A stretch of DNA of 64,000 bases from Sphingobacterium sp. UBA5670 (lineage in GTDB: Bacteria; Bacteroidota; Bacteroidia; Sphingobacteriales; Sphingobacteriaceae). This document shows positions 53,761-62,172 of the stretch, in pieces. The notes below the pieces were generated by a model, which ran no database searches, was not told the origin of the DNA, and saw only the letters and a list, made by a program, of their open reading frames with translations. Each line of letters begins with the position of its first letter. Within the stretch, counting starts at the first letter, position 1. The stretch lies in NCBI RefSeq assembly GCF_002420705.1, contig NZ_DIIM01000001.1, forward strand, positions 124,001-188,000, in the 5' to 3' direction. A program made the position numbers and the translations under genes.

Positions 53761-55686
53761 TTACCAACCCGGATTTTGAACTAAATTAGGGTTGACCAAT
53801 AGATCGGCTTCTTTAATCGGCCAAAAATAATCCCTAGGTGCTACGAAGCGTTGTTGGAAGAAGGTCTGCTCCTGATAGAAAAGTTCCGGATGGTCCTTAT
53901 CTTGGTTCCTGTCCCAGCCGGTGATATTTTTATTAAGCTCCTGTGCAGCCAGTTTCCAGCGTCTCAAATCCCAGAAACGCGAACCTTCAAAACTCATTTC
54001 AATATTGCGTTCACGTTGTATGATGGCACGAAGCCCCTCTTTGGTTGTTGGCTTGGCGCTATTAAAAGCATATTTCGCCCAAGATTCTTTCACTCCCTCC
54101 AGACCTGCACGTTTCCGAATTTTGTCCAGATAGAGGAATACATCGGCTACCGGTCCCTCACTTTCGTTTAAGGCTTCCGCATACATCAAATACAGGTCGG
54201 CAAGCCGCAGCATGGGCCATGGATACTCTTCGATATGCGAGCTGTTTCCATCTTTAAAGGCAAATTTCCAATTGACCAGCTTCTTTGGATAATACGTTGT
54301 GATCGGCACAGAAACCCCACTGCCAAATAAGCCAAGACGAAGTTGAGTCGTCCATGTATTTTCATCGGTTTGACTTGGGCTATTTTCCATATACCACACT
54401 CCACCATCGAAGCCAACATTGGCATAGAAACGGTTTTCACGATCGAAATGCAAACGCGCTGTTCTGTAGTTTTCAATGATATTGAACCGTTCATCATGTG
54501 TTCCTGTACGTAGCTGACTTTTATTGCTAAAATCCAAGGTTTTGTCTTCGTCCATCGGCACACCATTTTTCGTGTAGAACTGTTCAATGATTTTGATCGT
54601 TGGGGCCAAGGTACCGTTCACGCTGTTGTTGCCGGCATTATTCGGATCAATGTGAGCCATGGAGGAGTACTGCAGCTGCCATGTCCTCGAATTCGAATTT
54701 CCCCAAATAATTTCCCGATTCCATTTTTCTGTTACGGCATTCCGGATGCTCATCTGAACCATTGTCGTATTTGACAGTGGGCGTACAGGTGCTGGAAATT
54801 CATACAAACTCATCCCCAGTTCCTCGCAGGCAGCAATTGCCTCCTTGGCGGCCTGCGCTGCTTTCCGCCACTTCTCGGCCTGAAAGCTCTGATTAAAAAA
54901 TAAGGTGCCGTCTACATTTTTGAAGGTTGCATAGTCTGAATTGCCATTGAATAATGGACTTGCTGCGTAAAGCAAGACTTTTGCCTTGATCCCTAAGGCA
55001 ATCGGTTTGGTAATATGACCTAGATCCGTTACAGGCGACTGCACGACACTAGGCAATTTACCTGCCGCCGCATCAAGCACTTTCACGATATAATCCACGA
55101 CTTCGTCAACAGGCTGACGCTTTACCTGCGTCTCCTCAATCGGTGCCGTCACAGGCACGTTGACGTCCATAATCGGAATAGGACCATAATGGCGCATCAG
55201 CATAAAATGGTAATACGCTTTTAGGAATAATACCTCCCCTTCCCAGGTTGTACGTTCATCTGGTGTCATATCGCGTACTTTCTCTGGATTTTGGATGTTT
55301 TCCAAAAAGATATTACAGTCCCGAATGGCATTGAACATCGATCGTTCGCGGACATTATTGATGATATGCCCGTCCCAATAGTTGACATAAGGATCGGTAA
55401 TACTCTGATTACCGCGTGCGATATTCCAGTTTGTTCCATTGATACTCCGCGTTGGATAATCCAGCCAGAATTCATCTCCCGCCATAAAAGCAGGATTGAT
55501 AGTCGGCTCACCATCATTAGGCAGGTAAGAATAGCAGGTTGCCAAATATTTAATGGCTTCACTACGCATGGTAAAGGCATTATCTATCGTTGGAGCATTG
55601 TCCGGTACAACATCCAGATAGCTGCAGGATTGAAAAAACAATAGACCTGACGCCACCATCGCTTTAAATACAGTTAATTTTTTCAT
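53761..55686 (-). CDS. SusD/RagB-family outer-membrane glycan-binding lipoprotein (SusD1)
   Basis: This 641-residue protein has a lipobox FFQSC at residues 17-21. Family marks are PDNAPTIDNAFTMRSEAIKYLATCYSYLP near the N-terminus, EGEVLFLKAYYHFMLMRHYGPIPI, the internal region LRLADLYLMYAEALNE, and the C-terminal IEMSFEGSRFWDLRRWKLA. It is longer than SusD2 and is paired with SusC1 (13-bp gap). Confidence 0.95.
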   Translation of the reverse strand: MKKLTVFKAMVASGLLFFQSCSYLDVVPDNAPTIDNAFTMRSEAIKYLATCYSYLPNDGEPTINPAFMAGDEFWLDYPTRSINGTNWNIARGNQSITDPYVNYWDGHIINNVRERSMFNAIRDCNIFLENIQNPEKVRDMTPDERTTWEGEVLFLKAYYHFMLMRHYGPIPIMDVNVPVTAPIEETQVKRQPVDEVVDYIVKVLDAAAGKLPSVVQSPVTDLGHITKPIALGIKAKVLLYAASPLFNGNSDYATFKNVDGTLFFNQSFQAEKWRKAAQAAKEAIAACEELGMSLYEFPAPVRPLSNTTMVQMSIRNAVTEKWNREIIWGNSNSRTWQLQYSSMAHIDPNNAGNNSVNGTLAPTIKIIEQFYTKNGVPMDEDKTLDFSNKSQLRTGTHDERFNIIENYRTARLHFDRENRFYANVGFDGGVWYMENSPSQTDENTWTTQLRLGLFGSGVSVPITTYYPKKLVNWKFAFKDGNSSHIEEYPWPMLRLADLYLMYAEALNESEGPVADVFLYLDKIRKRAGLEGVKESWAKYAFNSAKPTTKEGLRAIIQRERNIEMSFEGSRFWDLRRWKLAAQELNKNITGWDRNQDKDHPELFYQEQTFFQQRFVAPRDYFWPIKEADLLVNPNLVQNPGW

Positions 55687-55699
55687 GATACATTGTTTT

Positions 55700-58600
55700 T
55701 TATAATCCTACATTGATACCGATATTATACACCGCCTGAACCGGGTAACCCAAACCATCACCTCCCATTTCAGGATCCCACATTTTAAACTTGCTCCATA
55801 CGGCAAGATTCAAGGCATTGGCATAAATGCGGATATTGGACATCTTCCAGCGATCCAGGATCTTCTTTGGGACTGTATAGCCCAATTCAACAGATTTCAG
55901 GCGAAGGAATGCACCATTGCGCATCCACCAGGTCGAGAATTGATTATTGTTGTTATTAAATCCATCTGTCAATCGTGGCCAAAATGCACGGATATCCTGA
56001 TTATCTTCAGACCAGTGACTATCGGCCACCTGTTTTAACAGACCATTCTGATAAGGACCATTGATGGCAAAAGGCGTGATATTGCCTGGATTGATAAAGA
56101 AGGATGAGCGTGCAGAGCCCTGTAAGAAGGCACTGACATCAAAGCCTTTAAATCCAACGGTAAATCCCATACCGTAGATAATTTCAGGATCAGTAGGAAA
56201 ACCAATAGGAACTTTGTCCAGATCAGTTATTTTGCCATCGCCATTAATGTCGCGGTATTTGATATCGCCACCCATGGTCTTCAATGCACCACCAAAATTT
56301 TGCAATGGCGAGTTATCTGCTTCTATATCATCCACAAATAAGCGTTCGGCGATCAATCCATATTGCTGTTTAAGCGGATATCCCAGATGTGTCAGGTAAG
56401 ACAAATTTGCCGGATAATTAGGTTCCTCATTGGTTAACAAGCGATTTGTCGCATAGGTCATATTTCCGCGAAGCTGAGTCCACCAAGTGTTTGCGAAAGA
56501 CTTGTTGTAATCTAAGGCCAGGTCAAAGCCCTTACTTTCTGCCTTCCCCATATTGGATTGAATATCCGCCTGAAAACCAGCAGTAGTAGGAATAGTCGAG
56601 CGCACCATTAAGATATCGCTACGTTTGGAGTTGTAGTAATCAAAGACGACACCCAATCCATTTTTCAGGTTGAGGTCAAAACCTGCATCAAATGTTTTGG
56701 CGCGCTCCCAGGTAATATTAGGATTGGCATAGCGCGAGATCGAGTAGCCCGGTCTGGTATAATCCCAAAGGTTACCCCAGGCAAAGCCTTTTCCTCCATC
56801 ATTGGGATTAACCTGTGATAAATAGAAAAAGCGGTCGCGGTCGTTACCGATCTGATCGTTACCCACCAAACCATAGGTTGCACGTAGTTTTAAACGAGAT
56901 ACCACAGGCGTAATAAACTCAAACATTTTCTCTTCCTGAAGGTTCCAGCCTACCCCAAAAGAGGGGAAAAAACCAAACCGTTTGTCTTTGGAAAAACGTT
57001 CGGAACCGTTGTAACCAAAGTTTGCTTCAAAAAGGTATTTATTTTTATAGGCATAAGTAGCCCGTCCGGACACACCGATATTACGTGCTGGCAGAGAAGC
57101 CTGTAAATTGCCCCCATTTGCCGTCTGATAATTGCGCATGATACCGATCAACATACCCGTGATATCATGATCTTTTCCGATGGTCCGGTTATAATTGACC
57201 GCAAATTCGCCGTAGGTCGTTGTGTTCTGTATTCTATCGCCCTGAGTATAGTCCAGGTATTCTGTCCCTTCGTTTTCATTCAGCAAGCTCAGTACAGTAT
57301 TGTTGGTACCAGGTATTTTCAGCAGATTATAGTAAAAAGGTTGAAAGCTTCTTCTGACCGAAAAATAAGAGTAACGTTGTGTGTAAGCCATTAAACGCGC
57401 CGACAAACCTTTTGTAATAAAATCAAAGTTCTGTTTCAGTTCCAATTGTACGTTTACTGTCGAACTATTATATTCCTGAAAACCATTGACCATCTTGGCA
57501 TAAGGGTTATTATATAAAGTCTTTGTGGTCGGTATAAAGCTATTTCCGAAGAGCGGATGGGTTGTAAACGGTGCGTAAGAAGCCGGATAAACCGCTGGAA
57601 ACATCACCGGATTGGACCAGATCGCTTCTTTGAATACCCGCTGTCCACCATTGATCAGATTTCCCCAGTCATCATAGCCACCGATAGGTCCTTTATAATC
57701 ATCAAATTGTGCCGAAGTACGGATAATTCCTATGGTTGTCGGCGTTACATTTAAGGTGATATTGGAACGTATTGAATAATTTTTGAGGTTGATGTTGTTG
57801 TCAAAATTATTGCCACTTTCCGATTTCAAAATTCCCTTATCATTGTTGAACGTACCCGCAACATAATATTGCGCCAGATTTCCACCACCAGTCACGTTGA
57901 AATTGAAACGTTGGTTGTTGGTATAATCTTTAATCAACTGGTCGATCCAGTTATTATTTGGATAAAGCAGCGGATCGTCCCCCCTTGCGGTATGATCGAT
58001 CTTATTCTGATCATAAGGCAAAGCCCCTTTGGGATTGCGTGTCAATACCGCTTCATTCGCCAGGTTCATATAGGTAATGTTATCGGCAAATTGGAAATTT
58101 CGTGTATTGGTAGAAATGGAGTTTTCGAAACGAGCATTAAATTTTGCTTTTCCCACAATACCACTTTTGGTATTGACCAACACGACACCATTTGCACCTC
58201 TGGCACCATATAATGCAGAGGCGGCCGCATCTTTCAGCACCGAAAAACCAGCAATATCGTCAGGTTGGAGCCTGGCCAAAGCTGTTGTATTGGATTCCAT
58301 CCCATCAATGAGGATCAAGGGATCTTTCTTTCCGGCACCAAAGGTCCCCACACCGCGGATAAAGAAAGAGGCATTATCATTTCCGGGCTCGCCACTTCGC
58401 TGATAGGCAATCAGTCCAGCTACCCGACCGGCCAGCATGGTCGTCAGGTTGGATGTAGGCCCTTTAATTTCTTTTGGATTGATCGAGGTGATCGAGGCTA
58501 CCATACTTGTTTTCTTCTGTGTGCCGTAGGCGACAACCGTCACTTCATCCAGATTTGAACTTGATGAGGACAGAAAGATGGTCATCCGGTTGGTGCTGGT

Positions 58601-58891
58601 GACCTGAACAGTCTTGCGGTCGAATCCGACCGAAGTGAGGACAAGCTGATCATTGAGGTGTACATCTTTGATCAGGAACTGTCCCTGTGCATCCGTTGAT
58701 ACAACAGCGCTTTTTCCCACGAAAGCGATTGTAACATTGGAAATGGGTAAATGTCCGACACTATCTAATACAACTCCTCTTAATTCAAATGATTTGGACT
58801 GTGCATTGGCAAAGCCCGCCAGCAGAAGAAAAAGGAAGACAAGACTACATCGCTGCCATTTACAGATTCGGTAATACATGTGGTAGATCAT
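55700..58891 (-). CDS. SusC/RagA-family TonB-dependent transporter (SusC1), first gene of the PUL
   Basis: This 1063-residue protein has a signal region ending at GFANAQ (residue about 31) and a regulatory-like domain starting at FELRGVVLDSVGHLPISNVTIAFVG. The plug starts DEVTVVAYGTQKKTSM, with FIRGVGTFGAGKKDPLILIDGM. The barrel ends YPVQAVYNIGINVGL. It imports oligosaccharides with SusD1. No Bacteroidota TAnnTTTG promoter was seen in the upstream region, which is bounded by strong terminators, so an alternative sigma factor or activator is likely. Confidence 0.95.
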   Translation of the reverse strand: MIYHMYYRICKWQRCSLVFLFLLLAGFANAQSKSFELRGVVLDSVGHLPISNVTIAFVGKSAVVSTDAQGQFLIKDVHLNDQLVLTSVGFDRKTVQVTSTNRMTIFLSSSSSNLDEVTVVAYGTQKKTSMVASITSINPKEIKGPTSNLTTMLAGRVAGLIAYQRSGEPGNDNASFFIRGVGTFGAGKKDPLILIDGMESNTTALARLQPDDIAGFSVLKDAAASALYGARGANGVVLVNTKSGIVGKAKFNARFENSISTNTRNFQFADNITYMNLANEAVLTRNPKGALPYDQNKIDHTARGDDPLLYPNNNWIDQLIKDYTNNQRFNFNVTGGGNLAQYYVAGTFNNDKGILKSESGNNFDNNINLKNYSIRSNITLNVTPTTIGIIRTSAQFDDYKGPIGGYDDWGNLINGGQRVFKEAIWSNPVMFPAVYPASYAPFTTHPLFGNSFIPTTKTLYNNPYAKMVNGFQEYNSSTVNVQLELKQNFDFITKGLSARLMAYTQRYSYFSVRRSFQPFYYNLLKIPGTNNTVLSLLNENEGTEYLDYTQGDRIQNTTTYGEFAVNYNRTIGKDHDITGMLIGIMRNYQTANGGNLQASLPARNIGVSGRATYAYKNKYLFEANFGYNGSERFSKDKRFGFFPSFGVGWNLQEEKMFEFITPVVSRLKLRATYGLVGNDQIGNDRDRFFYLSQVNPNDGGKGFAWGNLWDYTRPGYSISRYANPNITWERAKTFDAGFDLNLKNGLGVVFDYYNSKRSDILMVRSTIPTTAGFQADIQSNMGKAESKGFDLALDYNKSFANTWWTQLRGNMTYATNRLLTNEEPNYPANLSYLTHLGYPLKQQYGLIAERLFVDDIEADNSPLQNFGGALKTMGGDIKYRDINGDGKITDLDKVPIGFPTDPEIIYGMGFTVGFKGFDVSAFLQGSARSSFFINPGNITPFAINGPYQNGLLKQVADSHWSEDNQDIRAFWPRLTDGFNNNNNQFSTWWMRNGAFLRLKSVELGYTVPKKILDRWKMSNIRIYANALNLAVWSKFKMWDPEMGGDGLGYPVQAVYNIGINVGL

Positions 58892-58947
58892 AAATTGGTC
58901 TTCTTATAGATTGGTTATTGTTTTCTAGCATAGTCCAGTAATCTATA

Positions 58948-58971
58948 CTATTCTATACTACTATACAATAG
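58948..58971. promoter_or_regulatory. 24-bp dyad upstream of susC1
   Basis: A near-palindrome at 58948-58971 (plus strand CTATTCTATAC, then TACTATACAATAG) matches its own reverse complement at all but four positions. It sits about 57-80 bp upstream of the susC1 ATG and overlaps a 10-bp tandem (TCTATACTAT, TCTATACTAC). It is a candidate operator for the GntR-type regulator of the locus. Confidence 0.45.
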
Positions 58972-59068
58972 TAAAAACATTTTCTGACATGTACAAATAT
59001 TTTTTTCAATTAAGCCGGGATAGTGCCCCTTTAGCAAGGGATCTAAAGATCAGTTATCCAGTTTGGCA

Positions 59069-59110
59069 TAAAAAAATAGAGCTGTTATCTCGATGTATAA
59101 CAGCTCTATT
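59069..59110 (-). terminator. Second minus-strand terminator upstream of susC1
   Basis: A perfect 14-bp stem (arms 59075-59088 and 59097-59110) with an 8-nt loop is followed on the minus strand by a run of T. It isolates the PUL from transcription arriving from the 59155 gene. Confidence 0.88.
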
Positions 59111-59132
59111 CAATTGTATTGTAATTTCTTTC

Positions 59133-59164
59133 AAAAAAAAAGGGTAGGCCTAGCCTACCCTTTT
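59133..59164 (-). terminator. Terminator of the 59155 gene, overlapping its stop codon
   Basis: An 11-bp stem (AAAAGGGTAGG with its complement) and 5-nt loop are followed by nine T on the minus strand. The TAG stop codon of the 59155 gene lies in the first arm. Confidence 0.88.
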
Positions 59165-59460
59165 GTCAACGAGTGATGATATTTTAAGGTATGATTGAGT
59201 GAATGTGCCGTTTGACGGGCATCATCCTGGTAGGACGATAAATCCTGACATTTCCGGATATCTGCTACATCCACCTTGTTTCTTACTTTGCTGATGACCT
59301 GATTTAATTCGGATTTCCAGTTGCCCGGATCGCCAAAATCGTCCACCCAATTTTTGTTGATAAACTTTTTGTAGTTCAAAAGCAAAATGTACAATTCCTC
59401 ACCACTACCGGCGCGATTGATTGACGTGCGCCAGTTCTCTAATTTCTCTTTAAAACTCAT
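59155..59460 (-). CDS. Small uncharacterised protein
   Basis: Starting at MSFKEKLENWRTSINRAG (59460; three codons earlier is also possible) gives 101 residues. It is helix-rich and charged, with two cores: YILLLNYKKFINKNWVDDFGDPGNWKSELNQVISKVRNKV and DARQTAHSLNHTLKYHHSLTKG. No family is recognised. There is no signal peptide, so it should be cytosolic. It ends in a strong terminator and is monocistronic. An 8-bp inverted repeat lies just upstream (59465-59489). Confidence 0.6.
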   Translation of the reverse strand: MSFKEKLENWRTSINRAGSGEELYILLLNYKKFINKNWVDDFGDPGNWKSELNQVISKVRNKVDVADIRKCQDLSSYQDDARQTAHSLNHTLKYHHSLTKG

Positions 59461-59469
59461 AACCAGCAA

Positions 59470-60094
59470 TATACAAAAAAAATATTGCTATTCCAAATTA
59501 AGGAGTATATACAGTGTTTCATTGACTTGGATATGACATGACTCACATTTTTTGACCAGCAGCACTTGCATTTCACGGATATCCCGAAATACGCTTACGG
59601 CCGACCAAATAAGTGTCTTCTATTCGACTTTTGTCTGGCCTTTCGCTGTTAGGAAAGTTAGCTCACCCATTGCACCCGCATTTGCGATCGCATTAGCCTT
59701 CTGTGGGAAATTGGTCGTATTTGCGAGAGGTATACTAGGGGTTTACGAGCCTCCTTGCTTGCCTATTCTTTGCCGATTGGTTGCTATTTAATTGCCACTT
59801 GGTTGCTATTTAATTGCCGTTTTAGCAGAGAAACACCAATCAAACAGCAGAGAAACAGCAAAGAATAAGCAAACCAATACCAAGCGAATCCCCTAGCAGG
59901 TGCGAAGAAGTACCGAAGAATAGGCAAAGAAACACCAAAGAATTATAAAAGAAATATCAAAGAACGCAGGAAAAAACACTGCATATTATCTAAAAAAAAT
60001 CAATAGGCAACTAAACTTTTACCCTTATATTGCGGTCTCATTAACAGCGTTCACAAGTAAGAATGCCTACATTTCACTTTAGTCCAAATGCGAT
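59470..60094. repeat. Non-coding repeat-rich region with direct and inverted repeats
   Basis: This 625-bp gap has no convincing gene. A 20-bp word starting TTGGTTGCTATTTAATTG occurs at 59777-59796 and again at 59799-59818. The left part (about 59735-59785, with words CTAGGGG and CCTATTCTTTGCC) is repeated as an imperfect inverted copy in the right part (about 59857-59932, with GCAAAGAATAAGC, CCCCTAGC and AAGAATAGGCAAAG). GCAGAGAAACA occurs twice (59826-59854). The right side is A/G-rich, made of words such as AAAGAAACACC. A long hairpin RNA or a decayed repetitive element are possible readings. Confidence 0.5.
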
Positions 60095-61060
60095 ATGATA
60101 CTAGCTGTTTCTTTCAAAACTATACTCGCCCTTCTTCTGCTTGGCCCTGCCAGCGATGCCTATGCTAATAATAGCAAATACGAAAATAGCAGTTCCTATA
60201 TCCATCAAAACCAGTTGGGAGATGGCTATGCCAAAGTTGGTGGTCGCATTTACTATCGTGGTAAAGAGATTTCTAACGCAAATGCTGCAAGTTTTCAGTT
60301 TTTAGGTGAAGGCTATGCAAAAGATACCTGGAAGGTTTATTTTCGAGGAGCAATAATAGCTGATGCAAGTCCATCCACTTTCCAATTCCTGGGAGACGGT
60401 TATGCTAGCGATGCCTGGAAAGTTTATTTTTATGGCAAGCCACTGTCAAATGCAACAGCTTCTTCCTTCAAGATACTGGGAAATGGTTACAGCAAAGACC
60501 TCTGGAAAGCCTACTATTTAGGCAAGGAAATTAATGGAGCCAATGCTTCAAGCTTTGAAAATCTTGGCCGGGGTTATGCAAAAGATAATTGGTCGAGCTA
60601 TTATAGAGGCGAAAAGAATGATAGATTTGCTGGTCCTACCACCCAGCCCCTTGGCGGTCAATACGCCAAGGACAATTGGTCTGTTTTTTATAAAAATCAG
60701 AAAGTGGAAGAGGCTTCTGCTTCAACCTTTGAATACCTGGATGATGGCTACGCCAAAGATGCCTGGAATCTTTTTTATCGCGGGGTGAAAGTTGAGGGCG
60801 GCAGCCCCAACGCGTTTAAATTAATCGGAAATGGCTATGCGGCAGATCCCTGGGCAGTCTACTATCAAGGTGTAAAAGTTAAGGGTGCTTCGGCATCAAC
60901 ATTTAAGGCACTTGGGGGCGGGTATGCAAAAGACTCCTGGACAGTTTTCTATCGCGGCCAGGAGCTAAAGGGAGCAGGTGCTATCACTTTTGAGTATTTA
61001 GACAATGGCTATGCACGGGATGCCTATTCTAAGTTTTATCGAGGAGAAAAATTGCAGTAA
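60095..61060 (+). CDS. Secreted DKNYY-repeat protein
   Basis: This 321-residue protein has a signal peptide (KTILALLLLGPASDAYA). About ten tandem repeats of roughly 29 residues follow, each of the form GYAKDxWxVYYRGxxVxxASASTFxxLGx, matching the DKNYY family. Such repeats fold as beta-hairpin units and are found in secreted or surface proteins; the function is unknown. The coding end faces the dead Cas12f gene with a single base between the two stop codons. It is a plausible partner or target of the neighbouring RNA-guided sigma system, which is inference only. Confidence 0.8.
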   Translation: MILAVSFKTILALLLLGPASDAYANNSKYENSSSYIHQNQLGDGYAKVGGRIYYRGKEISNANAASFQFLGEGYAKDTWKVYFRGAIIADASPSTFQFLGDGYASDAWKVYFYGKPLSNATASSFKILGNGYSKDLWKAYYLGKEINGANASSFENLGRGYAKDNWSSYYRGEKNDRFAGPTTQPLGGQYAKDNWSVFYKNQKVEEASASTFEYLDDGYAKDAWNLFYRGVKVEGGSPNAFKLIGNGYAADPWAVYYQGVKVKGASASTFKALGGGYAKDSWTVFYRGQELKGAGAITFEYLDNGYARDAYSKFYRGEKLQ

Positions 61061-61061
61061 A

Positions 61062-62156
61062 TTATTCGATAATAATGTTAATGCCGACCATCTTCGCTTT
61101 ATATTTAATTTTTTCGATAAGACCATAGTAACTCCAGTTTCGTAACAGGAATTCATCACCTTTGGCAATTTCTTCCTTATTGGATTGGTTGACCAGTAAG
61201 AGTGTACCCGCTTGTGCTTTCACACAAAGCTCTATTAACCTGCGGCTATAGAGGTGAAGCTTGGTATCTACATAATTTTTCTCCTTTTCATTGTAGTGTT
61301 CCAAGCTTTTCATTTTGCGCTTACGGCCACGGCCTCCTTTGTCAAATGCTGCTGCTTTTTGCAACCGATGCCGTGCTGCTTGGATGGCCATACGGCGGTA
61401 AGTAAATTCTTCCTTATTGCCGATCTGAAAGGACTCCTTACCGATGGATACTGCTATGGGGTGTTCAATAGAAAGCGAAGCTTCGGCGATAATGTTATCT
61501 TTCAATTCTTGGATCTTTTTGGGAAGTTCAAGAGCCAACAGCAGAAAGATTTTACCTTTAACAATTTTGAGTGAGCTGCTACAGATTTTGATCTGCCCAA
61601 CAAGTGCACGTTGGAGCAGCACCCTTTTATCTGATCGGTCTTTACCGAGGTATGTTCGAAAAGGTATTTTGAATAGTGTGAATTTAAAATCTCTATTATT
61701 CTCATCTTTACTCAAATTAATTTGTTTACCGGAAAAGGGAATAGGCATATCCTTTTTATAATTGCGGAGTGATTTTTCACCCTTCCAGTATGAGAGACGA
61801 TCTGCCTGAAAATATTTGATTAAAGCCGTGTTTATCTGGGATAGAATATCTGTGGGAATTCGTCCCTTAAAATAGCTGGACAGCAGGCGATAAGTTGTAT
61901 TCATCCGTGAAGTATTCAATACACCTTCCGGGTCTTTTGCCTGATCGGCCAGTTTGATTTTCACATCTTCTTGTAGATAAATCAGATCTTTCAGATTTTC
62001 CTGTACATATTGATGGGTGATGACCATATTGGCACCGCGGAAAACAAGATCCTGCCATTCGAAGAGTTGTTTAAAATATTCCGATCGTTTTTCTTTATCG
62101 TCACAATCCACAAAAACCTGTATTTTGCGGGTCAATACCATTGTATCAGCTGCCAT
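61062..62156 (-). CDS. Catalytically dead Cas12f/TnpB-like RNA-guided DNA-binding protein
   Basis: This 364-residue protein has a helical N-terminal half (about 20-120) and an OB/wedge-like middle. A Cas12f-like RuvC block follows. The arginine-rich bridge RRMAIQAARHRLQKAAAF, the GGRGRKRK segment at about 274-281, EKNYVDTKLHLYSRRLIELCVKA and NWSYYGLIEKIKYKAKMVGI match the order seen in Cas12f and TnpB. RuvC-I reads IAVSIG, with Ser237 where the catalytic Asp of GIDLG stands. RuvC-II reads GTLLLVNQS with no Glu. The protein ends at residue 364, before the zinc ribbon and RuvC-III Asp. It should bind guide RNA and DNA without cutting. It follows the sigma gene by 16 bp. Met6 is an alternative start. 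Confidence 0.85.
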   Translation of the reverse strand: MAADTMVLTRKIQVFVDCDDKEKRSEYFKQLFEWQDLVFRGANMVITHQYVQENLKDLIYLQEDVKIKLADQAKDPEGVLNTSRMNTTYRLLSSYFKGRIPTDILSQINTALIKYFQADRLSYWKGEKSLRNYKKDMPIPFSGKQINLSKDENNRDFKFTLFKIPFRTYLGKDRSDKRVLLQRALVGQIKICSSSLKIVKGKIFLLLALELPKKIQELKDNIIAEASLSIEHPIAVSIGKESFQIGNKEEFTYRRMAIQAARHRLQKAAAFDKGGRGRKRKMKSLEHYNEKEKNYVDTKLHLYSRRLIELCVKAQAGTLLLVNQSNKEEIAKGDEFLLRNWSYYGLIEKIKYKAKMVGINIIIE

Positions 62157-62172
62157 ATCTTTTTATGTTTAG

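Noticed and set aside
58892..59084. Spacer match in the susC1 promoter region
   Set aside because: Compared each visible guide with this region by eye; only short chance similarities were found.
59552..59791. 79-codon frame in the repeat-rich gap
   Set aside because: No family likeness, ends inside tandem repeats, and overlaps low-complexity sequence.
61062..62156. Ordinary IS200/IS605 or IS607 TnpB transposon
   Set aside because: No tnpA, no terminal hairpin ends, all catalytic residues missing, and coupling to a sigma factor and CRISPR array instead.
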